Source: Photobacterium profundum SS9
GTDB lineage: Bacteria > Pseudomonadota > Gammaproteobacteria > Enterobacterales > Vibrionaceae
Direction: 5' to 3'
DNA: 64,000 nucleotides
Assembly (NCBI RefSeq): GCF_000196255.1
Contig: NC_006371.1
Location: 758,332-822,331 of the forward strand
Made by a program: the position numbers and the translations under genes. Shown in pieces: positions 8,869 to 17,634 of this stretch (positions are counted from its first letter, which is position 1; each line of letters opens with the position of its first letter). The notes beneath the pieces are model-generated. The model did no database searches and was not told where the DNA came from. It was given only the letters and a program-made list of their open reading frames with translations.

Positions 8869-9574
8869 TCTCTTGAGTCCGCAGGTTACGATCCGGCTGT
8901 TCTTTGCTGTTAATTACAATGGGGCTGATCTCAATGGCTTTAGGGCTGGTAATACAGGCTTCTCGACATAATCCACAACCGACACAGTTCTCTTGTATGA
9001 TGCTGGGTTTTTCATTCTGCCAGACTAAAGTGTCGGGGATTGGGCAGCTGCCTTTACAGGCTCCACATTCAGGTCCGGAGTAGGGCAAACATGTAGCACT
9101 GTTGACGGTGGCTTTGGCCATAGGAGGACAATCCTGCGCATCAGGACGTTTTTTGTCTTCTGGTGATCCTACGGATGTTTTCGTAGGATTTTTTGTTTCA
9201 CCCGTTTTATCCTTTTCATCTATTTTATTTATCGGAAATACCAGCGCTTTCTCATTACAGGCTGTTACACATGGCCAGTCAGCACAGAGGTGACAGCCCT
9301 TATTAATAATATCCATCGCTGGCGTTCCAGCAACGTCAGCACCGCGTTTCAGTGGTAAAGGAAAAATGACTTGGTGTGGGCAGGCACTGATACAATCGCC
9401 GCAACGGCTGCAGTTGATTAACAAATCGAGCTCCTGCTCGGCAAAAGGAGGTCGGATCCAGCCCTTCGCTTTTTCAATCGCTTTTTGTTCGATAATATCG
9501 TTGCCAGCCTGGACCATTTTTGCAAAGCTATGTTTAAAAAAACTCCGGCGATCCATTGGGTTATCTTTATTCAC
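8861..9574 (-). CDS. NapG/NapF-like Tat-exported ferredoxin (C)
   Basis: A 237-residue iron-sulfur protein. The N-terminal MDRRSFFKHSF looks like a Tat motif without a strongly hydrophobic h-region, so export is possible but not certain. Clustered cysteines form CSRCGDCISACP (about 55-66), CHLCADWPCVTAC (about 93-105), CGACKGSCP (about 167-175) and CVGCGLCREAC (about 196-206), enough for four [4Fe-4S] clusters as in NapG/MauM. An acidic/lysine-rich insertion at about 116-148 between clusters two and three (EDKKRPDAQD) is unusual. It overlaps the NapC-like gene and follows the polyferredoxin gene by 13 bases. Confidence 0.82.
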   Translation of the reverse strand: MNKDNPMDRRSFFKHSFAKMVQAGNDIIEQKAIEKAKGWIRPPFAEQELDLLINCSRCGDCISACPHQVIFPLPLKRGADVAGTPAMDIINKGCHLCADWPCVTACNEKALVFPINKIDEKDKTGETKNPTKTSVGSPEDKKRPDAQDCPPMAKATVNSATCLPYSGPECGACKGSCPIPDTLVWQNEKPSIIQENCVGCGLCREACITSPKAIEISPIVINSKEQPDRNLRTQENV

Positions 9575-9587
9575 GATACAATACCTT

Positions 9588-11114
9588 CTACATTCTCATG
9601 GTCATCGGTTGTACGAGCATCCACAGATTAATGCCGGAAATTAGCACCGCGAACAACAGCATGGGCAGTAACTGTATGCCTCGGGCTGCAAATAGATGAC
9701 TTCCCCGATGACGAATGACCTGTACGGCAATAAAGAAACCAGCGGCCATTAACAGACCTTGCAAGGCGAATAACATATCTTCTGGGATCATCATTGCCAT
9801 ATGACGTATGTGTTTTTCCATCATGCTTAGTGGTTGGGTATCAATACCCAGTGGATTGCTAAGTAATTCTGTCCAGTTACTGCTTTCACGAATAAAGTGA
9901 TTCAGGTTATGGGCAATATGGTAGGAAAAGGCTAACGGCAGTGAGACAAAAGCAAAGCCGGAGAATAATTTTTTAAAACTGACCCCGGCAGTTTCATCGC
10001 ATAACTTTGACGTTAACCAGATGCTCACACCATATAATAAAATGGGCAGTAGTAAGCACGCTATCAGGCCAATGGTAAAACTCAAAAGGAGCTGGCCGCT
10101 GTCATTAATATTTTGCGCTATCTGGCTGATATAGATTTGCCAGTTGTCAAGCATGGTTAAGCCGTGAAAAATGGTCAGGGCCAAAAGGATCAACATGAAG
10201 AATGCCTCATCCGTATGAGGACGGGCATCGTTAATCGCCTCGCTACTTGGCGAGCGTAGCTGCCAGCTAATATTGTGAGAGGGACAACTTTGCGTACAAT
10301 TCCCGCAGGAGGTGCAATAGGTATTTTCTTGTAAACGCCCCATGATCTGCTGGGTTGGACAGGGGGCTATTTTCTCTGAACCATGATAACACTCTAATGT
10401 CTTACAGCTTCTGCAGGTATCACTATTTATGGGGCGCAATGCCACAGGTGCTAGCTGAGAATAGGCGCCGACGGTTCTGCCAACCGGACACATATAGCGA
10501 CAAAAAGCTTTGCCTTCAAACAGTGCCAGAGCCGTGGTTGCCAAAATGACCATCGCCAGTGCCAGTAATGCTGTAGCATAAGGGCTGGCTACAATACCAA
10601 CGCCTAATTCAAGCCAGGTAAAACCGATAAATAATAGGCTGGCAGGCCAGATGTTACGCAGAACGTTGGGTACTCTCAGTTGCAGCCTGCTGTTAGAGTT
10701 GGAGCGATGCCATAATTTGTGGTTGACCAGCCAGCTGGCGATATTATCCCAGGGGCAGACAGCGCACCAGGCTGAGCCACTGATCAATATGGCGATAATG
10801 ATACCCGCCCACCAGAAATTCCAGGTCAGTGTCGTTGCAAGATTACGTTCAACAATCGGGGTGCCCCATAACCCGGCCACCACAATCAAAACAAACAGAA
10901 GCGCAAAAACCATTTTAAGCATCAAGAGCGGCCAGGTGTGTTGGCTTATATACTTGAAAAATGTCCCTAGTATGGGGATATGGACTAATGATGTGCTGGC
11001 AGTGGTAGCGTGACTTGGCGCTTTACTTTTTAAGGCCCATAAACCTAACAGTAACATACTAATGCCAATGATGATGGCCAGCTCAATGGGTAAGCCCGGA
11101 TGGGTCATAATCAT
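9588..11114 (-). CDS. Large membrane polyferredoxin, NapH/NosR-like
   Basis: A 508-residue polytopic protein with about nine to eleven hydrophobic segments. It carries two CxxxCP motifs next to membrane helices (CAVCPWD about 118 and CRYMCPVG about 208), as in NapH, NosR and RdxA/CcoG. A cytoplasmic-type double ferredoxin domain lies at about residues 233-290 (CRSCKTLEC, CTSCGNCTQSCP). The C-terminal 200 residues add four more helices that canonical NapH (about 290 residues) lacks. The start ATG overlaps the stop of the previous gene (ATGA). The likely job is transfer of electrons across or along the membrane between quinol and the ferredoxins. Confidence 0.75.
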   Translation of the reverse strand: MIMTHPGLPIELAIIIGISMLLLGLWALKSKAPSHATTASTSLVHIPILGTFFKYISQHTWPLLMLKMVFALLFVLIVVAGLWGTPIVERNLATTLTWNFWWAGIIIAILISGSAWCAVCPWDNIASWLVNHKLWHRSNSNSRLQLRVPNVLRNIWPASLLFIGFTWLELGVGIVASPYATALLALAMVILATTALALFEGKAFCRYMCPVGRTVGAYSQLAPVALRPINSDTCRSCKTLECYHGSEKIAPCPTQQIMGRLQENTYCTSCGNCTQSCPSHNISWQLRSPSSEAINDARPHTDEAFFMLILLALTIFHGLTMLDNWQIYISQIAQNINDSGQLLLSFTIGLIACLLLPILLYGVSIWLTSKLCDETAGVSFKKLFSGFAFVSLPLAFSYHIAHNLNHFIRESSNWTELLSNPLGIDTQPLSMMEKHIRHMAMMIPEDMLFALQGLLMAAGFFIAVQVIRHRGSHLFAARGIQLLPMLLFAVLISGINLWMLVQPMTMRM

Positions 11115-11698
11115 GATGTTTGCTTCCCCTGCTGAATTTTAGAACGCGCAATACGTTTACGTTGCACTATGTTTATACTGATCAAGAAAAAGATTAAAAG
11201 ACCAATAGCTGCCCCTATTGGGCCAACAGAATTGCCTGAGCCAACCTGAAGTGGAAAGTCTATTTCATAAGGTTCACCGTCCGCTTCAAAATGAGCTCGA
11301 ATAATATAGTCACCCGCTTTTTTGAATAAAAAACCTTGCCGGTAAACCCCATCATCTATTTCTTGTAAACCGATAGTTTCATTGGGTTCTCTGCTACCAA
11401 ACCAACGGTCATCACGAACAGAAAAAGTAATTGATGTATTCAGTGTCTGGCCGTTATCAATACGGGTGGCGTACAAGTTAACCCGTCCCGGTTCATTCGG
11501 TTTGGGAAAGGCAGGAAAAACCATGTAGGTGATGAAATAATTACCGATCTGAGTTTCAACAGCCATACTGGGCGGGGTATTCGAGTCTTCATTTAGGCTA
11601 TATGAAGGACGTCCCAATACATGGTGACTATAACTCGGGATACTGAGCATCAGGAAATAACAGCAAAATAATAAGTTAACAGTGTGCTTTAACATCAT
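11111..11698 (-). CDS. Exported membrane-anchored protein, FixH/YtkA-like
   Basis: A 195-residue protein with a signal peptide (cleavage near SYSHH, about residue 24), a beta-rich periplasmic domain and one C-terminal transmembrane helix (about 156-176) ending in a basic tail. The beta domain has FxFKKAGDYIIRAHFEADGEPYEI, reminiscent of the FixH/YtkA group associated with copper or cytochrome-oxidase assembly. I do not recognise it as a known Nap or Nos subunit. It sits inside the operon between ferredoxin B and the polyferredoxin, with 11 bases before it and an ATGA overlap after it. This argues for a structural or assembly role in the same complex. Confidence 0.65.
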   Translation of the reverse strand: MMLKHTVNLLFCCYFLMLSIPSYSHHVLGRPSYSLNEDSNTPPSMAVETQIGNYFITYMVFPAFPKPNEPGRVNLYATRIDNGQTLNTSITFSVRDDRWFGSREPNETIGLQEIDDGVYRQGFLFKKAGDYIIRAHFEADGEPYEIDFPLQVGSGNSVGPIGAAIGLLIFFLISINIVQRKRIARSKIQQGKQTS

Positions 11699-11709
11699 TG
11701 ACCACCTAT

Positions 11710-12342
11710 TTATACAATAGCATCGGCTTCTTTAATTACACGTATTGGTAAACTCGGGTGTGGGCAGACTTCAACACATAAACCGCAACCGACACAGCCA
11801 TCATTAACGACAGGACGGTACATATTGGCAAATTCAAAACTAATCGCCGTCTCACCCAAAGGACAAATTGAGACACAGGCGCCGCAAATACCTCGGTCAA
11901 CCCAGGGATAACAGGCTAAACGTTCTATTTGAGCACGGCCCATGTTTACTTTTCTTGTTTCAGTGACAGTTAGGGCATTCGTTGGACAAACTTCCATACA
12001 TTTTCCACATAAAATGCACGCCCTTAGGGCGGGTTCTATGTAGGGAGTATTGGCATTGTTGGCACCGTCAAGGTGGTAAAACTGAATACAGGCAGGGGGG
12101 CAAACTTCTGCGCACAAGCTACATCCGATACACGCCTTTTGAAAAGCAATGTCATCATTTAATGCACCGGGTGGCCTTAATTTGTCATGGTTTAACTGAG
12201 ATTTATTCAAAGAGGCTAACTGATTCTTTTCTGGCATGAGCATACGGCCGATACCATAGGGAACAGCCGCAATGGCGGTCAGCCAGAGTGATTTAAATAT
12301 GCGGTAAAGAAATGATCGTCTGTCCATTGCTCTTCTGTCCAT
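11710..12342 (-). CDS. NapG-like Tat-exported ferredoxin (B)
   Basis: A 210-residue ferredoxin with a doubled MDRR start (MDRRAMDRRSFLYRIFK) and a hydrophobic segment after it (about 17-30), consistent with a Tat signal or anchor. Four cysteine clusters follow: CIGCSLCAEVCP, CILCGKCMEVCP, CGACVSICP and CVGCGLCVEVCP. This is the NapG/MauM pattern of four [4Fe-4S] centres. It is closely similar in layout to ferredoxin A (13416-14021), as if the NapG-NapH unit had been duplicated within the operon. It follows the NapH-like gene by 9 bases. Confidence 0.82.
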   Translation of the reverse strand: MDRRAMDRRSFLYRIFKSLWLTAIAAVPYGIGRMLMPEKNQLASLNKSQLNHDKLRPPGALNDDIAFQKACIGCSLCAEVCPPACIQFYHLDGANNANTPYIEPALRACILCGKCMEVCPTNALTVTETRKVNMGRAQIERLACYPWVDRGICGACVSICPLGETAISFEFANMYRPVVNDGCVGCGLCVEVCPHPSLPIRVIKEADAIV

Positions 12343-12351
12343 GATCGATCC

Positions 12352-13416
12352 TCAATCGTTGAGGTTTTTTACTTCGATATCACCAAGCCTGTTATCACCC
12401 TGGTTTTTGCGATAGTGACGACTGTGATGACCATACCCTTGATATTTATAATCTTTCACCGCAACAGCAAACGTCATCGCATCTTTAGGGCAGACCGCGA
12501 TGCAGGCTGAACAATTATTGCATTCTTGCCCGAAGTCATCCTCCATTGGGTTGAGGCCAAACTCACAAACCGCATTACATTTAGAGCAGTCATTACACTT
12601 CTCAACAATACGCCTGATACGAAATACCCGATAACGACCAAGTAGTGAATACAGCGCACCACCCGGGCATAGGTATCGACAAAAGCCCCGCTTAGCAACG
12701 AGTAAATCAAACAACAAGGTGAGGATAAAAAAGAGTGTTCCGCCTCCAAAACCCGACAGAGCAATAGCAAAATATAACTCTCGGCCAATCACAGCTGGTG
12801 GATAAATACTGGCAAAAAAAATGCTGCCTGTCAGAGCTGACAGTACGATACCAACGATCAGAACCAGGTATTTAAACATTCTGTTAAAACGCCGATTCCC
12901 CGTTCGTATGCCTATCTTGCTAAGCCAAACAGCCATATTGGTGTTTAGTTCATATAAAAAAGTCGCAGGACAAATCCAGCCGCAGAAAAATCGTCCAAAT
13001 AGCAGAGTAAAGATAATCGGGATCACTGCCGTAAGGGCGAATGGCCAGTAAATTTCTATTCCAGCCGCCATTTGCCCGACGAGTGCCAATGGATCCGTTA
13101 ACTTCAGGCCAAATAACTGACCAGACCATGTTGTCCCCTTTATTGCATCAAGCTCATGTTCAGGATCGCTGACAAAAGGGGCGGTAATAAACGCCATGGA
13201 ATCATAGAGAAATTTTTCTGAGCCAGTTAAATGGTTATAGCCTTGTGCCGCAACGAAATGTTGGTAAAGACTAAGCAGCGGGATCAAAATCAACATTAAA
13301 AAAACAATGATCAGGCATAACCAGCGTAATTTATTCAGATGACGCCAAAGAAAGAATGGCTGGCTTATTTTTCCCGCCGATTGACTTTGGTGCTTAAGAT
13401 CCATCTCATCCGACAT
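12352..13416 (-). CDS. NapH-like quinol dehydrogenase membrane component
   Basis: A 354-residue inner-membrane protein with about five hydrophobic spans, the first at residues 31-51. Two CxxxCP motifs (FFCGWICPATF about 148 and FCRYLCPGGA about 249) are those of NapH, and a C-terminal double cluster (CNDCSKCNAVCEFGLNP and CNNCSACIAVCP) binds two [4Fe-4S] centres on the cytoplasmic side. NapH-NapG pairs pass electrons from menaquinol to periplasmic nitrate reductase without needing NapC. Its start codon overlaps the stop of ferredoxin A, so the two are coupled as a GH pair. Canonical NapH is shorter (about 290); the extra residues lie mainly at the N-terminus and in the first periplasmic loop. 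Confidence 0.82.
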   Translation of the reverse strand: MSDEMDLKHQSQSAGKISQPFFLWRHLNKLRWLCLIIVFLMLILIPLLSLYQHFVAAQGYNHLTGSEKFLYDSMAFITAPFVSDPEHELDAIKGTTWSGQLFGLKLTDPLALVGQMAAGIEIYWPFALTAVIPIIFTLLFGRFFCGWICPATFLYELNTNMAVWLSKIGIRTGNRRFNRMFKYLVLIVGIVLSALTGSIFFASIYPPAVIGRELYFAIALSGFGGGTLFFILTLLFDLLVAKRGFCRYLCPGGALYSLLGRYRVFRIRRIVEKCNDCSKCNAVCEFGLNPMEDDFGQECNNCSACIAVCPKDAMTFAVAVKDYKYQGYGHHSRHYRKNQGDNRLGDIEVKNLND

Positions 13417-14021
13417 TACGATCTCCTCAAGGCATCTAATGTATGACTTGGTATGACTTTAATCGCTTGTGGAATCTGAATGCAACTGCGTTCGCACAGG
13501 CCACACCCGACACAAGCGTCGAGTACTTCAGGTTGCTCCATGAAGCCAACTTTTATCGCAACATCTGATAGTGGACAGGCCCGGTAACAGACTCCACAAG
13601 ATTTTCCCTGCCAAGATAAGCACAGCTGTTTATCAACCCGAGCAACCCCCATATTCACTTGTTGTACAATGGGTTCCAGTTGACGTTTTATCGGCTGAAT
13701 CGCCCCTGTTGGACAAACATCGCCACATTTCATGCATAAAATGCAGGCCTTTTCTCGTGGTGTAATATAGGGGGTACCATGAGACTCAAGTCCATTTTCG
13801 GAGTCAAAAAACTTGATACAGTTATTAGGACAGATTTCTGCACATTGGTTGCAGCGTATACAGCGATTGATGAAATCTTCTTCTTTGAGTGCCCCTGGGG
13901 GACGTAAATAACGTTGGGTGAACTGTTTTGCTTTAAAAGCGGCCTTAACCAATGACGTTTTAAAGAAAACACCTGCGGAGGCTAATAAGCTAAGTTGCCT
14001 TATAAAACGTCGTCTATTCAA
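13416..14021 (-). CDS. NapG-like Tat-exported ferredoxin (A)
   Basis: A 201-residue ferredoxin beginning MNRRRFIRQLSLLASAG, a recognisable Tat signal. Four clusters of cysteines (CIRCNQCAEICP, CILCMKCGDVCP, CGVCYRACP, CVGCGLCERSC) give four predicted [4Fe-4S] centres. It is the first accessory gene after the molybdoenzyme gene, separated from it by 173 bases containing a hairpin, and overlaps the NapH-like gene. It most plausibly delivers electrons from the NapH-like protein to the molybdoenzyme in the periplasm. NapF or MauM are alternative labels. Confidence 0.82.
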   Translation of the reverse strand: MNRRRFIRQLSLLASAGVFFKTSLVKAAFKAKQFTQRYLRPPGALKEEDFINRCIRCNQCAEICPNNCIKFFDSENGLESHGTPYITPREKACILCMKCGDVCPTGAIQPIKRQLEPIVQQVNMGVARVDKQLCLSWQGKSCGVCYRACPLSDVAIKVGFMEQPEVLDACVGCGLCERSCIQIPQAIKVIPSHTLDALRRS

Positions 14022-14038
14022 ATGACTACCTCTAGGTA

Positions 14039-14065
14039 TTTATACCCAAGGCGTTTGGGCATAAA
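14039..14065 (-). other. Hairpin between the molybdoenzyme gene and ferredoxin A
   Basis: TTTAT-CCCAA pairs with TTGGG-ATAAA around a GGCG-type loop with one internal mismatch. There is no T tract on the transcribed strand, so it is more likely an mRNA processing or stability element that lets the upstream genes be expressed more strongly than the rest. This is inference from position. Confidence 0.45.
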
Positions 14066-14194
14066 TAACCACAAACTCCCCAAAGACATTAGCACTCATG
14101 CACCTAAATTCACTATTCCACTACAGGTATGAAAGTACTAACGCCTTGCGCCTAATTCGTTGACTGTGACAAAGACTCTGCCACGGTATTGCTG

Positions 14195-16894
14195 CTATAT
14201 TTTTTCTATCCGGCAAGCCAGCTTTTTAAAGTCGACCTGTCCGGATACAGGATCCCAGCAACGGTTACTGATGCCATTTGCCAGCCATTTGTTTTTCTTG
14301 GGATCGGCACTGTCTGCCACTGACAGATTCCAAGGACCAAACATATAACCGCGCGGTACACTGTTTCGAGCGGGTTTCACTAAACTATCCGTGCCGCCGA
14401 CCTGTGCTCTGGCCTCTAATGAACCTCTACGGCTCACAACACGCACCCATTCACCATCTTTAATCCCGAGATCTTTGGCATCTTCTGCATGCATTTCAAC
14501 ATACATCTCTGGCACCAGTCGTCGCGTTGTCGGGCTACGGTTTGATTTGGCAGTATGGAAGTGCTCATAAACCACGCCGAGACCCATCCAGTATGGGAAT
14601 TTGTCCTTAGGAACGTTTTGCCATGACTGGCCCCTGAATTCTTCATCAGGGAGATCCGGTGTTAAGGCCATATCTCGGGCTTTAATAATTAAATCTTGAT
14701 TATCAATGGTGTAATGATCTTTTTTGACACCAAATTCCATCAATTTCTTGGTGATCTCCTTACGTTGACTATAATCCTGCTGGCACAGTTTCATATGTAC
14801 CTTGCCGTCTTTAGTTCGGAAGTAGCCATAGGGGCGATTTTCCCATTGACCTTCCTGCATCATGTAACGGCGTTGTGTGCCACCATTTTTCGCTGCTTCA
14901 TAGTTAGGGGCCGGCCACTGTATACCGCGCAGGGTTTTAAGCTGTTCATATGGGCTGATGCCGTCGAGTTTTTCACGATCCAGGATCCCAGTGAGATCTG
15001 CATCCGTTCCCACAGAGGCACGACAAACATCCCTGAAGACTTCTTCGGCATCGTATTCACCGTCTTTGCCTCGCTTATAAGGAAAGATTTTATCGCCATC
15101 CATCCCCAGTAATTCAGCTATTTCCTTGCCTTTATCAATCACCATATCCATATCAGGACGGCAACCTTTAGGCCCTTGCGCTGCTTTTTCTGTAATATTG
15201 ATCCGACGCTCCGAGCTAATATAAACGCCGTTGACTTCGCCCCAGGTACATGCAGGGAAGATCACATCAGCATAAAGATTGTTCGGCGCATGGCGATAGA
15301 TCTCCTGCACGACGTTAAAGGTTTTTGCCAGTGCTGGGCGCACCAGATTGTATTGATCAGGTAAGTCAATATGGGTCGCATAAACCAGGAACATGGCTTT
15401 AAGATCGTCTTTGAGGGCACGTTCCATCATCCCCACGGCATAACCGGGGTTGGGTGAACTGGCGGCATTATCTAGGTTTTTCTCTGGTACCCGCCACATT
15501 TTAGCCATATGGGCGCGATGTTTGAGATTACCTAAACCTTCATTAAAAGGCAGGCGTCCGGTCAGCCCGCCGGTAAAACGTTCACCCATCGCATTCGGCT
15601 GGCCAGTCATAGAGAACGGTCCGCACCCTGGTTTAGCAAGGTTACCGGTTAACGTTAGTAAGTTAATAATTGAGATAACATTGTGTTGACCGTGAATGTG
15701 TTGGTTGTAGCCAATGCCCCACATGATGATGACACCGCCATACCCTTCACCCTCTTGCTTGCCCTTGCTGCGTGCGAGTCGCTTGCGGGTTGCATCGGCA
15801 AACATTGCGGCAACGCGACGGATTTTTTCTGGTGAAACATCATGGTTGACGCCACCCATGCGATCCTGAACCTGCTCTGGGCTATAATTGTCTTTAACGC
15901 CATCAATATATTCTTGCCAGCCAGTCACATGTGCTTTGAGGAACTTCCAGTCGATAACGTCGTCATGCTCTTTAAGCAATACATGAGCAATTGCATTCAA
16001 AAAACTGATGTCACCATTGAGCAGCGGCACATGAACATGGTTCTTGTCGTTGATGTCGGCATAACCCTTATTGGTTCCGGTGGCACGAGGATCAACAACG
16101 ACAGTTGGGATATCCTTTTTCTTTTTATGATCGGCAATACGCCAGAAAATAATCGGATGTGACTCTCGGGCATTATGACCAAAATGCATCACCATGTCGG
16201 CCAATTCGATATCATCGTAAGCCAGCGGGGGGGTATCTGAACCTAAAGTAGCAAAATAACCCGTTACTGCTGACGTCATACACATGCGCGCATTCGCTTC
16301 AATGGTGTTGGAACCTAGTACTCCTTTCATAAACAGGTTTTCCAGATACTGGCCTTCCATTGTTAGCTGACCCGAACCATAAAGGGAGATGGAGTTTCCC
16401 GAGTATTTCTTGGCAAAATGAGCGATCTTACGAGCGACCATATCGGAAGCATCATGGTAGGGTACCCGGATAAAATGCTCCTCATCAAACGAGCCTTTGG
16501 TTTTACTGATGTATTCAATATCACCGTGATCCGGTTTATTCCATTCGTCCCACACATCCTTGCGCACATACGGGTCACCTTCCATGCGGTCAACATACAT
16601 TGGCTCTGCAGCCGTTAACCCTTTGATACACTGCAAACCATAGTTTGTTGGGTGATCTTTATCTGGGCGCATGGAAACAATTTTTCCATTCTCCACCTGG
16701 ATAATGGTGCCACAACCGACGCCACAATATGGGCATTGTGCTAAAGCTGTGGTTCTTTTGGTGGGCTCCCCAGTTAGTGGTGCAGCTTCTAGCTCGGGGT
16801 TATGTGCCACAAACAATCCAGCACCAGCTGCGGTACTTGCAATAAATCCACTACCTTTCAAAAAATTTCGGCGTGATACTTTATTTCGCTTCAT
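14195..16894 (-). CDS. Divergent NapA-like molybdopterin oxidoreductase, Tat-exported
   Basis: An 899-residue Mo-bisMGD enzyme of the DMSO reductase superfamily. The Tat signal SRRNFLKG (7-14) is followed by a [4Fe-4S] site at Cys54, Cys57, Cys61 and Cys89. The motif is CPYCGVGCGT, the form usual in assimilatory nitrate reductases and formate dehydrogenases, not the CRFCGTGCGV type of NapA. The rest is NapA-like: ANARMCMTSAV puts a Cys at 205, the expected Mo ligand, then PPLAYDDIELAD, GIGYNQHIHGQ, KPGCGPFSMTGQPNAMGE and a C-terminus close to NapA. It is about 70 residues longer than NapA, with insertions near 115-140. It is the second gene of the operon, 14 bases after a dihaem cytochrome gene. 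Nitrate is the most likely substrate, but other oxyanions are possible. No napD or napB is nearby. Confidence 0.8.
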   Translation of the reverse strand: MKRNKVSRRNFLKGSGFIASTAAGAGLFVAHNPELEAAPLTGEPTKRTTALAQCPYCGVGCGTIIQVENGKIVSMRPDKDHPTNYGLQCIKGLTAAEPMYVDRMEGDPYVRKDVWDEWNKPDHGDIEYISKTKGSFDEEHFIRVPYHDASDMVARKIAHFAKKYSGNSISLYGSGQLTMEGQYLENLFMKGVLGSNTIEANARMCMTSAVTGYFATLGSDTPPLAYDDIELADMVMHFGHNARESHPIIFWRIADHKKKKDIPTVVVDPRATGTNKGYADINDKNHVHVPLLNGDISFLNAIAHVLLKEHDDVIDWKFLKAHVTGWQEYIDGVKDNYSPEQVQDRMGGVNHDVSPEKIRRVAAMFADATRKRLARSKGKQEGEGYGGVIIMWGIGYNQHIHGQHNVISIINLLTLTGNLAKPGCGPFSMTGQPNAMGERFTGGLTGRLPFNEGLGNLKHRAHMAKMWRVPEKNLDNAASSPNPGYAVGMMERALKDDLKAMFLVYATHIDLPDQYNLVRPALAKTFNVVQEIYRHAPNNLYADVIFPACTWGEVNGVYISSERRINITEKAAQGPKGCRPDMDMVIDKGKEIAELLGMDGDKIFPYKRGKDGEYDAEEVFRDVCRASVGTDADLTGILDREKLDGISPYEQLKTLRGIQWPAPNYEAAKNGGTQRRYMMQEGQWENRPYGYFRTKDGKVHMKLCQQDYSQRKEITKKLMEFGVKKDHYTIDNQDLIIKARDMALTPDLPDEEFRGQSWQNVPKDKFPYWMGLGVVYEHFHTAKSNRSPTTRRLVPEMYVEMHAEDAKDLGIKDGEWVRVVSRRGSLEARAQVGGTDSLVKPARNSVPRGYMFGPWNLSVADSADPKKNKWLANGISNRCWDPVSGQVDFKKLACRIEKI

Positions 16895-16908
16895 GGTATA
16901 TAACTCCT

Positions 16909-17559
16909 TTACTTACCTAATGTGCGCATATAACTAATGATATCTTCGATTTCTGTTTCACTTAGATCTGCCAATCCGTCCGGCCCAGAAAATGGCAACA
17001 TGCGGGTATTGGAACGACCGTTTTTGATGGTTTCGCGAATAAAGCCATCGCTTGCCTTACTTAAAAAGCCGATCTTCCCTATGGCTGAACCAGAGCCGCC
17101 GGCAAGGTAACCATCCCCTTTAATGCCGTGACAGGTCGCGCAGATATCTCTGAACCATAATTCCCCCTTACGAGGGTCGCCCTGTGCTGCTCTTTGTGCC
17201 TCAACAGCAGCAGAACGGTTTGGCAGGGTTTCATGGCTGCGTAAATAGGTAACAATGGCGCTAATGCCGTCACGATTAAGATGAGCGTAAGGGGCCATGG
17301 CAGTCCCTTTTCGACCATCACGAATTGTGGACATCAGGTACTTGTCGGAGGAAATTGAAAGTAACTCTGGGTTGGATAAAGATGGGGCAAATCCCGGTTT
17401 GCCAATCGCATCTGGCTGATGGCAAAAAACACAGTTCTGATTATAAAGCGTTTCACCTTCTTTAATTTCTTCGCTATTTGCCGCAAAGGTAAATGAGCCA
17501 AACAGCAAGTTAACACAGAAGGCCATCAACGAGATGAAAAAAGTATTTTCCCTATTCAC
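16909..17559 (-). CDS. Dihaem class I cytochrome c
   Basis: A 216-residue periplasmic protein: signal peptide to about residue 27 (TFA|ANS), a first cytochrome c domain with CVFCH at 43-47 and a distal Met in GTAMAPYAHL, and a second with CATCH near residue 140 and a distal Met in TRMLPFSG. This is the c4/c5-like tandem type, not the small NapB type. It is the promoter-proximal gene of the operon. The start is GTG, supported by AAGGAG six bases upstream. It probably exchanges electrons with the molybdoenzyme in place of NapB. Confidence 0.87.
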   Translation of the reverse strand: MNRENTFFISLMAFCVNLLFGSFTFAANSEEIKEGETLYNQNCVFCHQPDAIGKPGFAPSLSNPELLSISSDKYLMSTIRDGRKGTAMAPYAHLNRDGISAIVTYLRSHETLPNRSAAVEAQRAAQGDPRKGELWFRDICATCHGIKGDGYLAGGSGSAIGKIGFLSKASDGFIRETIKNGRSNTRMLPFSGPDGLADLSETEIEDIISYMRTLGK

Positions 17560-17634
17560 GATCTGCTCCTTTATTTATTTTAAAATAAATATAGTCAATG
17601 TTTTGTCTTGCGCAACTTTATTGTTTTATTGAGA

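Noticed and set aside
14696..15112. 138-residue plus-strand frame opposite the molybdoenzyme gene
   Set aside because: A hydrophobic mirror frame of the large gene, without start signals. Several like it occur along the same gene.
14195..16894. Reading the molybdoenzyme as a formate dehydrogenase or assimilatory nitrate reductase
   Set aside because: The iron-sulfur motif points there, but the Tat signal, Mo-ligand block, KPGCGPFSMTGQP block and C-terminus are NapA-like, and the partners are NapG, NapH and NapC types.
17601..17625. Second FNR-like site (TTGTCTTGCGCAA) near the cytochrome operon
   Set aside because: Half-sites are too poor and of odd spacing; not a credible FNR or NarP site.
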